From Limimaricola sp964022235 (GTDB taxonomy: Bacteria; Pseudomonadota; Alphaproteobacteria; Rhodobacterales; Rhodobacteraceae): a stretch of DNA of 64,000 nt. Positions 50,614 to 59,803 of this stretch are shown one piece after another. The notes under the pieces are model-generated. The model did no database searches. It saw only the letters and a program-made list of their open reading frames with translations, and had not been told where the DNA came from. Within the stretch, counting starts at the first letter, position 1; each line of letters begins with the position of its first letter. The stretch lies in contig NZ_CAXHZL010000008.1 of the NCBI RefSeq assembly GCF_964022235.1, positions 1 through 64,000 on the forward strand, given 5' to 3'. A program made the position numbers and the translations under genes.

Positions 50614-51948
50614 TTGGACCCGACCCAGATCCTGCCGCAGTTCGGCAACGCCGCCTTCACCCTCGCCGCCTTCGTGGTGGCGCTTTCGGTGATCGTGGCG
50701 ATCCACGAATACGGCCACTACATCGTTGGCCGCTGGTCTGGCATCCATGCCGAGGTGTTCAGCCTGGGCTTCGGTCCGGTGCTGCTGTCGCGTCGTGACC
50801 GGCACGGCACGGTCTGGCAGATCGCGGCGCTGCCCTTTGGCGGCTACGTGAAGTTTCTGGGCGATGCCAACGCGGCCTCGGTTGGACAGGCGGCGGGGAC
50901 CGACCCGACCAAGCTGCGCCACACCATGCTCGGCGCGCCGCTCTGGGCGCGCGCGGCGACGGTGGCGGCGGGGCCGATCTTCAACTTCGTGCTGTCGATC
51001 CTGATTTTTGCGGGAGTAATCCTGACCCAAGGCCGCGCCGCAGATCCGCTGACGGTCGAGCGGATGCTGACCTTGCCCTCCACCTATGTGAACGAGCTGC
51101 GCGCGGGCGACGAGATCCTTTCCATTGGTGGCACAGAGCTGCCCGAACAGGGCGGCATGGCGCGTCTGGCCGAAGGCTATCCCGCCGAGCCGGTGCTCGA
51201 TTACCGGGTGCGGCGCGACGGGCGTGAGATGCTGGTGCGCGGCCCCTATCCGCAGCCGCCGCTGGTGGGCGGGGTCTCGCCGCGTTCGGCCGCCGATGCG
51301 GCTGGTCTGCGCGCGGGCGACGTGATCGTGACGCTCGACGGACGCGAGGTCTTCGCCTTTGCCGAGCTGATCGAGATCGTCACCGCTTCCGAAGGCCGGA
51401 CCCTCGACATGACGGTCTGGCGCGACGGCAGCACGCGCGAGCTATCGCTTACCCCGCGCCGGGTCGATCTGCCGCGCGACGAGGGCGGCTTCGAGACGCG
51501 TTGGCTCTTGGGCATTTCCTCGGGGTTGTTCTTCGAGGCCGCGACCGAAACGCCGGGCCTCGGCACCGCGTTCGGCGATGCCGTGGGGCAGGTCTGGCGC
51601 ATCATCGGCTCGTCGCTTTCGGGGCTTGGGCACATGATCACCGGCGCGATTTCCTCGTGCAACCTGTCGGGTCCGGTGGGCATCGCCCAGACCTCTGGCG
51701 CCATGGCCGAGCAGGGGGCCACGAGCTTTATCTGGTTCGTCGCGGTGCTCTCGACGGCGGTGGGGTTGCTCAACCTGTTTCCGATCCCGGTGCTGGACGG
51801 CGGCCATCTCGTGTTCTTCGGTTATGAGGCCGTCACCGGGCGGCAGCCCAGCGACAAGGTGCTGCGGGTGCTGATGGCATTGGGTCTGTCATTGATCCTG
51901 ACGATGACGGTCTTTGCGGTGCTCAACGACCTGTTCCTCTGTCCGTGA
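50614..51948 (+). CDS. rseP: Site-2 protease RseP
   Basis: 444 residues. Inner-membrane zinc protease that cuts anti-sigma factors and signal-peptide remnants. VIVAIHEYGHYIVGRWSGIH is the HExxH site, two PDZ domains lie between about 130 and 290 (GGVSPRSAADAAGLRAGDVI in the second), and LNLFPIPVLDGGHLVFF holds the third metal ligand. The start appears to be TTG at 50614, with AGGA about 8 bases before it; it comes 9 bases after dxr. No anti-sigma factor gene is in the window. Confidence 0.94.
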   Translation: MDPTQILPQFGNAAFTLAAFVVALSVIVAIHEYGHYIVGRWSGIHAEVFSLGFGPVLLSRRDRHGTVWQIAALPFGGYVKFLGDANAASVGQAAGTDPTKLRHTMLGAPLWARAATVAAGPIFNFVLSILIFAGVILTQGRAADPLTVERMLTLPSTYVNELRAGDEILSIGGTELPEQGGMARLAEGYPAEPVLDYRVRRDGREMLVRGPYPQPPLVGGVSPRSAADAAGLRAGDVIVTLDGREVFAFAELIEIVTASEGRTLDMTVWRDGSTRELSLTPRRVDLPRDEGGFETRWLLGISSGLFFEAATETPGLGTAFGDAVGQVWRIIGSSLSGLGHMITGAISSCNLSGPVGIAQTSGAMAEQGATSFIWFVAVLSTAVGLLNLFPIPVLDGGHLVFFGYEAVTGRQPSDKVLRVLMALGLSLILTMTVFAVLNDLFLCP

Positions 51949-51979
51949 AGCGGCGCCGCACCGCGGCCAGCGAAGCGCC

Positions 51980-51997
51980 GAATTCCTGACAGAATTC
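51980..51997. repeat. GAATTC-N6-GAATTC palindrome
   Basis: Two GAATTC sites separated by CTGACA, 31 bases after the rseP stop, in the gap before bamA. It could be a regulator site for bamA or chance. Confidence 0.3.
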
Positions 51998-52039
51998 CCG
52001 GTCACTCTCAAAGGAGCTGTGTTTTCCGGGAGAGTTCCA

Positions 52040-52165
52040 ATGTTGTTTGCTCCAAACTCCGATATCGGTCTGCGTTTCCTGCTGCTCATGCATCTCGATC
52101 GGGCGCTGTTTCCAGCGGCGATCGCTTGCGCATTGGTGCTTTCGGCCCAGTTCGCGGCACCGTAG
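52040..52165 (+). CDS. Possible 41-residue small protein between rseP and bamA
   Basis: MLFAPNSDIGLRFLLLMHLD then a hydrophobic FPAAIACALVLSAQFAAP end. GGGAGAG lies about 6 bases before the ATG, better than the site of bamA. It could be a small membrane or secreted peptide, or an upstream ORF controlling bamA. Base composition is less GC-rich than the neighbours. No homologue is recalled; it may be chance. Confidence 0.35.
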   Translation: MLFAPNSDIGLRFLLLMHLDRALFPAAIACALVLSAQFAAP

Positions 52166-52235
52166 CTTTTGACAAGGCCGTGATGTCCCGATACTTCCCT
52201 GTCATAAGAAACGACGCGTGGCAGGGATGGTGACG

Positions 52236-54545
52236 ATGACGGCACGAAGCAGGGGCGCCTTGGCGCGCAAGTTGACAGGTGCCGCCAGCGTGGCCGCGCT
52301 CATCGCCGCAATCAGTGCGGTGGCCCCGGCACTGGCGCAAGAATTTCGGTTTGACGAAGTCGCGGTCGAGGGCAATCGCCGGATCGAGACCGGCACCATC
52401 CTGACCTATGCGGGCATCTCGCGCGGCGAGGCGGTCAGCGCTGCGGCGCTCAACGACGCGAGCCAGCGGATCCGCGAGTCCGGCCTGTTCGAGTCGGTCG
52501 AGGTGCGTCCCGAGGGTGGGCGGCTTGTCATCGCGGTGACCGAATTCCCGACGATCAACCGCATCAACTTCGAGGGCAACGCCAAGGTCGACGACAGCGA
52601 GCTTGCGACGCTGATCTCGGCCACCGAGCGGCGCGTCTACAACCCCGCCGAAGCCCAGGCCGACGCCAACGCCATCGCGCGCGCCTATGCCGAGCGCGGC
52701 CGCATCAGCGCCACGGTCCGCCCCGCGCTGATCGAGCGCTCCGACAACCGCGTCGATCTCGTTTACCAGATCACCGAAGGCGGCGTCACCGAGATCGAGC
52801 GGATCTCCTTTGCCGGCAACCGGGCCTTCTCCGACCGCCGCCTGCGCGGCGTTCTGGCGACCCGTCAGGCCGGTCTGCTGCGCCAACTCATCAAGAGCGA
52901 CACCTTCGTCGCCGACCGCATTGCCTTCGACCGGCAGATGCTCACCGATTTCTACCGCTCGCGCGGCTATGTGGATTTCGAGATCCTCGATGTCGACGCC
53001 GAGCTGACTCGTGCCCGCGACGCCTATCTGCTGACCTTCAATATCCGCGAGGGGCAGCGCTTCACGATCGGCAGCGTCAAGGTCGCAAGCGCGATCCCCG
53101 GTCTTGATGCCTCGCGCTTCAACGAGGCGATCCGCGTCGATCAGGGTGATTTTTACTCGCCGACCGAGCTTGAAAATGACATCGTCCGCATGGAGCGCAT
53201 CGCGATCCGCGACGGCGTCGATTTCCTGCGGGTCGAGCCCAAGATCGAGCGCAACCCGCGCACATTGTCGCTCGACGTGACCTATGTGCTGAGCCGTGGT
53301 GAGCGGATCTTCGTCGAGCGCATCGACATCGAGGGCAACTCCACCACGCTCGACCGCGTCGTGCGGCAACAGTTCCGCACGGTCGAGGGCGATCCCTTCA
53401 ACCCGCGCGCCATCCGCGAAAGCGCCGAGCGGGTCCGCGCGCTCGGCTACTTTGCCGACGCGCAGGTCAACGCCCGTCCCGGCAGCACGCCCGGATCGGT
53501 GGTGATCGACGTCGACGTCGAAGAGCAGCCCACCGGCTCGCTCTCCTTCGGGGCCAACTATTCGACCGACAACGGCTTCGGCCTCGTGGCTGGCTTCCAA
53601 GAGCGCAACTTCCTCGGTCGTGGTCAGCTGTTCAGCCTTGATCTATCGACCAGCGAGAGCAACCGGGTCGTCTCTTTCGACTTTGCCGAGCCCGCCTTCC
53701 TGGGCCGCGACCTGCGCTTCGGCTTCGGTGTCGACTACCGGTCGACCGACAACGACTCGGCGCTTTACGACACGGACACCTTCCGCATTTCGCCCTCCTT
53801 CACCTTCCCGGTGAGCGAGAACGGGCGGCTGCAGACCTTCTACGCCGCCGAATACACCGATATCACCGATGTCGACGGTGATGTGAGCGACATCATCAAG
53901 GCTGAGCAAATCGAGGCGGGTGTCTGGACCAACTCGCTCGGATACGCCTACAGCTACGATACCCGCCGTTCGGGTCTGGACCCCAACACCGGCGTGCTGC
54001 TGCGCTTTGGTCAAGAGTTCGGTGTGGGCGACGAATCCTTCATCAAGACCACGGCGCTGGCCTCGGCCGAAACGCGGGTCTTCGGTGAGGACGTGCTTTT
54101 GCGTGCCACCGTCGAGGGAGGGCTGCTCAACCATTCCGACGGGGACACGCGGGTCACCGACCGCTTCTTCATGGGCAGCCGGATCATGCGCGGCTTCGAG
54201 CCCGGCGGCATTGGACCGCGTGACGCGGATACCGACGATGCGCTGGGTGGCAACAAATACGCCGTGACCCGGCTCGAGGCCGAGTTCCCACTCGGCCTGC
54301 CCGAGGATTACGGCATCACCGGCGGTGCCTTTGTCGATTACGGCTCGGTCTGGGATGTGGGTTCCACCCGCGGAACGGGCGCGGAGGTTCTTTCCGATGA
54401 CCTCACGCCGCGTGCCGTGATCGGGGCCTCGATCTTCTGGACCACGCCGCTGGGGCCGTTGCGGTTCAACTTTACCGAAGCCTTGCAGGCCGAGGAGTTC
54501 GACGAGACCCGCGGCTTCGACCTGACCATTTCCTCGCGGTTCTGA
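52236..54545 (+). CDS. bamA: Outer-membrane protein assembly factor BamA
   Basis: 769 residues. Signal peptide AALIAAISAVAPALA, then five POTRA domains (about 35-420; for example FRFDEVAVEGNRRIETGTIL and IFVERIDIEGNSTTLDRVVR), then the 16-strand barrel ending LTISSRF with the C-terminal aromatic. SRIMRGFEPGGIGPRD is the VRGF-like L6 loop motif. It inserts beta-barrel proteins. Starts at 52218 (GTG), 52227 and 52230 are alternatives; 52236 has AGGGA upstream. It overlaps the Skp-like gene by one base. Confidence 0.97.
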   Translation: MTARSRGALARKLTGAASVAALIAAISAVAPALAQEFRFDEVAVEGNRRIETGTILTYAGISRGEAVSAAALNDASQRIRESGLFESVEVRPEGGRLVIAVTEFPTINRINFEGNAKVDDSELATLISATERRVYNPAEAQADANAIARAYAERGRISATVRPALIERSDNRVDLVYQITEGGVTEIERISFAGNRAFSDRRLRGVLATRQAGLLRQLIKSDTFVADRIAFDRQMLTDFYRSRGYVDFEILDVDAELTRARDAYLLTFNIREGQRFTIGSVKVASAIPGLDASRFNEAIRVDQGDFYSPTELENDIVRMERIAIRDGVDFLRVEPKIERNPRTLSLDVTYVLSRGERIFVERIDIEGNSTTLDRVVRQQFRTVEGDPFNPRAIRESAERVRALGYFADAQVNARPGSTPGSVVIDVDVEEQPTGSLSFGANYSTDNGFGLVAGFQERNFLGRGQLFSLDLSTSESNRVVSFDFAEPAFLGRDLRFGFGVDYRSTDNDSALYDTDTFRISPSFTFPVSENGRLQTFYAAEYTDITDVDGDVSDIIKAEQIEAGVWTNSLGYAYSYDTRRSGLDPNTGVLLRFGQEFGVGDESFIKTTALASAETRVFGEDVLLRATVEGGLLNHSDGDTRVTDRFFMGSRIMRGFEPGGIGPRDADTDDALGGNKYAVTRLEAEFPLGLPEDYGITGGAFVDYGSVWDVGSTRGTGAEVLSDDLTPRAVIGASIFWTTPLGPLRFNFTEALQAEEFDETRGFDLTISSRF

Positions 54546-55186
54546 TGCGCGCGCGTGCGGCGGGGCGGGCGGTCTGCGCCTTGCTGGTCGGCCTTGCAGG
54601 ACCGGCCATGGCGCAGCGCGCCGAGCCAGAAGTCGTGCCGCCCGCGGTCGACGCGCCTGCCGCAGGCGGCATCGTCGTGCTCGACACCGACCGGTTGTTC
54701 ACCGAAAGCCTGTTCGGACAGACCCTCGCGACGGCCCTCCAGACCGAGACCGAGGCCTTGATCGAGGAAAACCGCCGCATCGAGGCGGAGCTCACCGCCG
54801 AGGAGCAGAGCCTGACGCAGCGCCGCGCCGAGATGACGCCCACCGCGTTTCGCAATGAGGCCGACGCCTTCGACGCACGGGTGCAGCAGATCCGCCGCGA
54901 ACGCGACGCCAAGGAGCGGGCGCTGCAACAGGAGGCCGCCGCCGGGCGCGAGCAGTTCCTCGCGGCGATCGGCCCGACGCTGGGGCAGGTGATGATGGCG
55001 CGTGGCGCTGCGGTGATCCTCGACCGCCGGACGGTGTTTCTCTCCACCGGAGCGGTCGACGTGACCGATACCGCCATCGCGGCGGTCGACGCCGCAATCG
55101 GCGACGGCTCCACGCTCCGGACACCGGGCGCGGCAGAATTCGATGGCGCACCCGAGCCCGAGGCTTCCCCGGCGCAGGACCGCTAG
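54545..55186 (+). CDS. OmpH/Skp-like periplasmic chaperone
   Basis: 213 residues. Signal peptide to AMAQ, then a strand GIVVLDTDRLFTESLFGQTL, a long charged coiled coil (about 65-135, with EENRRIEAELTAEEQSLTQR), and the returning VILDRRTVFLSTGAVDVTD. This is the Skp tentacle fold that carries unfolded outer-membrane proteins to BamA. It is longer than E. coli Skp by about 50 residues, with a Pro/Glu-rich tail. It starts on the bamA stop (TGATG). Confidence 0.87.
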   Translation: MRARAAGRAVCALLVGLAGPAMAQRAEPEVVPPAVDAPAAGGIVVLDTDRLFTESLFGQTLATALQTETEALIEENRRIEAELTAEEQSLTQRRAEMTPTAFRNEADAFDARVQQIRRERDAKERALQQEAAAGREQFLAAIGPTLGQVMMARGAAVILDRRTVFLSTGAVDVTDTAIAAVDAAIGDGSTLRTPGAAEFDGAPEPEASPAQDR

Positions 55187-55271
55187 GGCGCGGCCCGCGT
55201 GGCTTGCCGCTTCTGGCGCGTCTTGCTACTCAGTTCGCGACATATGCCCACGACGGGAAGGACCCGAGAAC

Positions 55272-55748
55272 ATGACCGACACCCCCGAGACGGGCACGCC
55301 CACCACCGCCGATATCCAGTTGATCCAGCGCATCCTGCCGCATCGCTATCCCTTCCTGCTGGTCGACCGCGTGGTCGACATCGAAGGCACCACGAGCGCG
55401 ACGGGCATCAAGAACGTCACGATGAACGAGCCGCATTTTCAAGGGCATTTCCCCGGCAACCCGATCATGCCCGGCGTTACCATCATCGAAGCGATGGCTC
55501 AGACGGCGGCAGTGATGGTCGGCACGACCATGGGTCTCGTGGACGGCAACATGCTCATCTACTTCATGGGCATCGACAACACCAAGTTCCGCCGCAAGGT
55601 CGTTCCCGGCGACCAGCTTCTGATGAAAGTCGAAACCACGCGCGGCAAGCCGGGCGGCAAGGTCTGGCGCTTCAAGGGCGTGGCCACCGTCGACGGCGAA
55701 ATGGCCGCCGAGGCTGAATTCACCGCGATGATGGACCTGCAGGGCTGA
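55272..55748 (+). CDS. fabZ: 3-hydroxyacyl-ACP dehydratase FabZ
   Basis: 158 residues. It dehydrates 3-hydroxyacyl-ACP in fatty acid synthesis and competes with LpxA for the same substrate. QRILPHRYPFLLVDRVVDIE and HFQGHFPGNPIMPGVTIIEA hold the catalytic His and Glu region. The start at 55272 follows GGAAGGA. lpxD, normally between skp and fabZ, is absent. Its stop overlaps lpxA (TGATG). Confidence 0.96.
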   Translation: MTDTPETGTPTTADIQLIQRILPHRYPFLLVDRVVDIEGTTSATGIKNVTMNEPHFQGHFPGNPIMPGVTIIEAMAQTAAVMVGTTMGLVDGNMLIYFMGIDNTKFRRKVVPGDQLLMKVETTRGKPGGKVWRFKGVATVDGEMAAEAEFTAMMDLQG

Positions 55749-56530
55749 TGAGCGATGTCCACCCATCGGCTGTAATCGAAGATGGCGCTCGGATCGGTGA
55801 CAACTGTCGCATCGGCCCGTTCTGCCATGTCGGCCCACAGGTCGTGCTGGGCGACGGCGTCGAGCTCAAGAGCCACGTCGTCGTTACCGGCGACACCGAG
55901 ATCGGCGCGGACACGGTGGTATTCTCCTTCGCGGTTATCGGTGAGATTCCGCAGGACCTCAAGTTTGGAGGCGAGCGCACCCGGCTACGCATCGGCGCGC
56001 GCAACCGGATCCGTGAACACGTGACAATCAACACCGGCACCGCCGGTGGCGGTGGCGAGACGCGCGTGGGCGACGATTGCCTGCTGATGGCGGGATGCCA
56101 CGTGGCGCATGACGTGCGCGTGGGCGACCGGGTGATCCTCGTCAACCATGCCAGCGTGGCGGGCCATTGCGTGATCGGCGATGACGTGATCGTCGGTGGA
56201 CTCTGCGGTATCCACCAATGGGTGCGCATCGGTCGCGGCGCGATCATCGGCGCGGTGACGATGGTGACGAACGACGTCATCCCCTTCGGTCTTGTCCAAG
56301 GCCCGCGCGGGCGGCTCGACGGGCTGAACCTCGTCGGTCTTAAACGGCGTGGCACCTCGCGCGAGGAAATCACGGCGCTGCGCGGGGCCTTTCGCGCTCT
56401 GAAGGATGGCGACGGCACGTTCCACGAACGCGCTGCCGGTCTCTCGGCCACCGAAAGCGACCTCGTGCGCGAGCTGTCGGAGTTCGTCTCGGGCCAGAGC
56501 GACCGGCAGTTCCTGACGCCACAGGGCTGA
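55748..56530 (+). CDS. lpxA: UDP-GlcNAc acyltransferase
   Basis: 260 residues. First step of lipid A synthesis: 3-hydroxyacyl transfer from ACP to UDP-GlcNAc. Left-handed beta-helix hexapeptides run through VHPSAVIEDGARIGDNCRIG and VGDDCLLMAGCHVAHDVRVG (catalytic histidine in CHVAHD), with a C-terminal helical tail from LKRRGTSREEI. The start overlaps the fabZ stop. Confidence 0.97.
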   Translation: MSDVHPSAVIEDGARIGDNCRIGPFCHVGPQVVLGDGVELKSHVVVTGDTEIGADTVVFSFAVIGEIPQDLKFGGERTRLRIGARNRIREHVTINTGTAGGGGETRVGDDCLLMAGCHVAHDVRVGDRVILVNHASVAGHCVIGDDVIVGGLCGIHQWVRIGRGAIIGAVTMVTNDVIPFGLVQGPRGRLDGLNLVGLKRRGTSREEITALRGAFRALKDGDGTFHERAAGLSATESDLVRELSEFVSGQSDRQFLTPQG

Positions 56531-56534
56531 GGCG

Positions 56535-57320
56535 ATGCTGGCGCTCCTTGCCGGGACCGGGGCGCTGCCCTCCGCGATCCTCGCGCACCGCCCCGAGGCG
56601 CTGGTCTGCGAAATGGCGGGCGTGCCGGTGACGGCGCCCGAGGGGGCCGCGCGTCTCGGCTACCGGATCGAAACGCTGGGCACGCTTCTGGCCGATCTGC
56701 ATGCGCGCGGGGTGGACGAGATCTGCCTCGCCGGTGCGATGACCCGTCCCGAGATCGACCCCGCCGCCATTGACGCCGCCACAGCCCCCCTCGTGCCGCG
56801 CCTGATGGCTGCCATGGGACAGGGCGACGATGCCACGCTTCGGGCTGTCATGGCGCTTTTGGAGGGTGAGGGCTTCGCCCTGCGCGCCGCCCATGAGATC
56901 GCGCCCGAGCTTCTGCCCGACCCCGGTCCGATGGGAGCCGTGCCGTTCACACCCGCGCATGAGGCCGATGCGGAACGCGCGGCCTCGATCCACCGTGCCA
57001 TGGCCCAAGCCGATGTCGGTCAGGCCTGTGTGGTGCGCGGCGGGCTGTGCATCGCGGTCGAAGCTCTCCCGGGCACCGATTGGATGCTGGAGAGCCTGTC
57101 AGGCGGAATGGCGAGCGGGGGGCTGCTCTACAAGGCTCCAAAGCCCGCTCAGGACCGCCGCGCCGACCTGCCGGTGATCGGCCCCGGCACGGTCGAGGGC
57201 GCGGCACGCGCGGGGCTGTCGGCCGTCGCGATCGAGGCGGGCGGCGTCATGGTGCTGGACCGCGACGCCACTGTCGCGGTCGCCGACCGCTTCGGCATCG
57301 CACTGATGGTGCGCGCATGA
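56535..57320 (+). CDS. lpxI: UDP-2,3-diacylglucosamine pyrophosphatase LpxI
   Basis: 261 residues, DUF1009. It makes lipid X, replacing LpxH, which alphaproteobacteria usually lack. MLALLAGTGALPSAILAHRP begins the N-domain; VVRGGLCIAVEALPGTDWML and LPVIGPGTVEGAARAGLSAV are typical of the catalytic C-domain. It lies between lpxA and lpxB, four bases after the first and overlapping the second by four (ATGA). Confidence 0.93.
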   Translation: MLALLAGTGALPSAILAHRPEALVCEMAGVPVTAPEGAARLGYRIETLGTLLADLHARGVDEICLAGAMTRPEIDPAAIDAATAPLVPRLMAAMGQGDDATLRAVMALLEGEGFALRAAHEIAPELLPDPGPMGAVPFTPAHEADAERAASIHRAMAQADVGQACVVRGGLCIAVEALPGTDWMLESLSGGMASGGLLYKAPKPAQDRRADLPVIGPGTVEGAARAGLSAVAIEAGGVMVLDRDATVAVADRFGIALMVRA

Positions 57321-58465
57321 GGGTCTTCTTCATCGCGGGCGAGCCGTCGGGCGACCGTTTGGGTCGGGCGGTGATGGCCGGGCTGAAGCAACTCGCGCCG
57401 GAGGTGACCTTCGACGGCATCGGCGGTCCCGGTATGGCGGGCGAAGGGCTCAAGAGCCGCTTTCCGATGCAGGAGCTGTCGGTCATGGGCATCGCCGAAG
57501 TGCTGCCGCGCTACCGCCACCTGATGCGCCGCCTCGACGAGACGGCGCGAGCGGTGATCGAGACACGTCCCGATATCCTGCTCACCATCGACAGCCCCGA
57601 CTTCTGCCTGCGCGTCGCGCGGAGGGTCAAGGCGGCGGGCGCGCCCGTGCGCTGCGTGCATTACGTCGCCCCCAGCGTGTGGGCCTGGCGGCCCGGACGG
57701 GCAGCGAAGATGGCGCGCAGCATCGATCAGGTGCTGGCGCTGCTGCCGTTCGAGCCGCCCTACATGGAAGCCGCCGGGATGGAGTGCGACTTTGTCGGCC
57801 ACCCGGTCGTCACCGATCCGCAGGCCAGTGACAAAGACGCCCGCGCCTTTCGCGACCGGCACGGCATCGCAGATGCGCCGCTGGTCTTGGCGCTTCCCGG
57901 ATCGCGCCGGGGCGAGGTGCAGCGCCTGTCCGAGACCTTCGGCGCGGCGCTGGCGCGGGTGCAGGCGGCGTTGCCGGAGGCGCGCGTGGTTCTGCCCTGC
58001 GCCGCCCCCGTGATCGATCTGGTCCGCGCCGAGACTCGCCATTGGTCGGTCGCGCCGTTGCTGATCGATCCCGCCGAGGACGCGGACGGATCGGAAAAGC
58101 GCGCGGCCTTCCGCGCCGCCGACGTGGCACTTGCGGCGTCGGGCACAGTGTCACTGGAACTGGCGGCGGCGGACACGCCGATGGTCGTGGCCTATGACAT
58201 GGGCTGGATATCGCGGCAGATCATCGGGCGGATGCTGCTCACCGACACGGTGACGCTGGTGAATTTGGTGAGCGAGACGCGGGCGGTGCCGGAATACATC
58301 GGTAACGCGTGCCGCCCGGAGCCGATCGGCCGGGCGCTGCTGCGGGTGCTGGAACGCCCCGAGGCCCAGCGCGCTGCGCTGCGCGAAACGATGCTGCGGC
58401 TCGGCGCGGGGGGCGAGGCGCCGGGGCACCGCGCGGCCCGCGCGATCCTCGACCGCGCGAGCTGA
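57317..58465 (+). CDS. lpxB: Lipid-A-disaccharide synthase
   Basis: 382 residues. GT19 enzyme that joins lipid X and UDP-diacylglucosamine. MRVFFIAGEPSGDRLGRAVM, SRFPMQELSVMGIAEVLPRY, VHYVAPSVWAWRPGRAAKMA and LPGSRRGEVQRLSETFGAAL are family motifs. Start codon overlaps the lpxI stop. It ends the cluster; mnmA converges on it 46 bases later. Confidence 0.96.
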   Translation: MRVFFIAGEPSGDRLGRAVMAGLKQLAPEVTFDGIGGPGMAGEGLKSRFPMQELSVMGIAEVLPRYRHLMRRLDETARAVIETRPDILLTIDSPDFCLRVARRVKAAGAPVRCVHYVAPSVWAWRPGRAAKMARSIDQVLALLPFEPPYMEAAGMECDFVGHPVVTDPQASDKDARAFRDRHGIADAPLVLALPGSRRGEVQRLSETFGAALARVQAALPEARVVLPCAAPVIDLVRAETRHWSVAPLLIDPAEDADGSEKRAAFRAADVALAASGTVSLELAAADTPMVVAYDMGWISRQIIGRMLLTDTVTLVNLVSETRAVPEYIGNACRPEPIGRALLRVLERPEAQRAALRETMLRLGAGGEAPGHRAARAILDRAS

Positions 58466-58511
58466 CAGGTTTCTGCGAAGAATTCGAGAAGACTCGTCGA
58501 GAAATGCCGCC

Positions 58512-59651
58512 TCAGCGACCCTTCCAGATCCAGCCGCCACCCAGCACGCGGGTGCCTTCGGGGGCGTAGAACACGCAGGCCTGACCCGGCGATACACCCT
58601 GCTCGGGCGAGAGAAGCTCGACCTCGGCCTCGGTCGCGCTGATCGGGCGGATCACTGCGGGCGCGGGCGGGCGAGTCGAGCGGACGCGTACCAGCACCTC
58701 GCGCTCGGCAACATCCGTGAAGACACCGCCACCGATCCAGTTGATCTCGCGCAGCGGCACCCGGCGGGTCGCCAGCATCTCCTTGGGGCCGACGATGACG
58801 CGGCGCGCCTCGACGTCGAGCTTCACGACATAGAGCGGCTCGTCGAGCCCGCCGATGCCAAGACCACGGCGCTGGCCAACGGTGTAATGGATCAGTCCAC
58901 GATGCTCGCCCAAGACGCGCCCGTCGACATGCGCGATCTCGCCCGGCTCGGCCGCACCGGGCCGCAGCTTTTCGATCACGGCGGCATAGTTGCCGTCAGG
59001 CACGAAGCAGATGTCCTGGCTGTCGGGCTTGTCGGCGACCGACAGACCGTAGCGTGCCGCGAGTGCCCGCGTTTCGGCCTTGGAGGCCAACCCGCCTAGG
59101 GGAAAACGCAGGTAATCGAGCTGTTCTTGGGTGGTGGAGAACAGGAAATAGCTCTGGTCGCGGTTCGCATCGGCGGCGGAATGCAACTCGGCCCCGACCT
59201 CGCCCATTTCGCGACGAATGTAATGCCCGGTCGCCATGCAATCGGCGTCGAGATCCTTGGCCGTCGCCAACAGGTCCTTGAACTTCACCCGCTCATTGCA
59301 GCGGATGCAGGGCACCGGCGTCGCACCGGCGAGGTAACTGTCGGCGAACTCGTCGATCACCGCCTCGCGAAAGGTATTCTCGTAATCCAGCACGTAGTGC
59401 GGAAAGCCCATGGCCTCGGCCACGCGCCGCGCGTCGTGGATATCGCGCCCCGCGCAGCAGGCGCCCTTCTTGGCCAGCGCCGCGCCGTGGTCGTAGAGCT
59501 GCAGCGTCACGCCCACGACGTCATAGCCCTCTTCCTTGAGCTGGGCGGCCACGACCGAGCTGTCGACGCCGCCGGACATCGCCACGACGACGCGGGTTTC
59601 CGAGGCGGGCTTGGCGAAGCCCAGCGAATTGAGAGCGGTATCGAGCGGCAT
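58512..59651 (-). CDS. mnmA: tRNA-specific 2-thiouridylase MnmA
   Basis: 379 residues. It thiolates U34 of tRNA-Lys, Glu and Gln. VVVAMSGGVDSSVVAAQL is the PP-loop for ATP; the catalytic cysteines are in TPVPCIRCNERVKFKDL and PDSQDICFVPDGNYA. A beta-barrel C-domain ends in PEGTRVLGGGWIW. Sulfur comes through a TusA-type relay, and a TusA-family gene is at 35267. The start at 59651 suits the family. It diverges from sciP by 152 bases. Confidence 0.96.
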   Translation of the reverse strand: MPLDTALNSLGFAKPASETRVVVAMSGGVDSSVVAAQLKEEGYDVVGVTLQLYDHGAALAKKGACCAGRDIHDARRVAEAMGFPHYVLDYENTFREAVIDEFADSYLAGATPVPCIRCNERVKFKDLLATAKDLDADCMATGHYIRREMGEVGAELHSAADANRDQSYFLFSTTQEQLDYLRFPLGGLASKAETRALAARYGLSVADKPDSQDICFVPDGNYAAVIEKLRPGAAEPGEIAHVDGRVLGEHRGLIHYTVGQRRGLGIGGLDEPLYVVKLDVEARRVIVGPKEMLATRRVPLREINWIGGGVFTDVAEREVLVRVRSTRPPAPAVIRPISATEAEVELLSPEQGVSPGQACVFYAPEGTRVLGGGWIWKGR

Positions 59652-59803
59652 GGGGCGATCCTTGGCGCGGGAGGGAGGGGAGGCGCGCGAGGCGGGTGAT
59701 CGCGCTGCAATATATGAAAATGGCACCCATTCTCAACCCCCCGCTTCACGGCTCCTTAGCGCCGTTTTGGCAGGCTCTGCCTCGGGGTGAACGGAGGGTG
59801 AGA

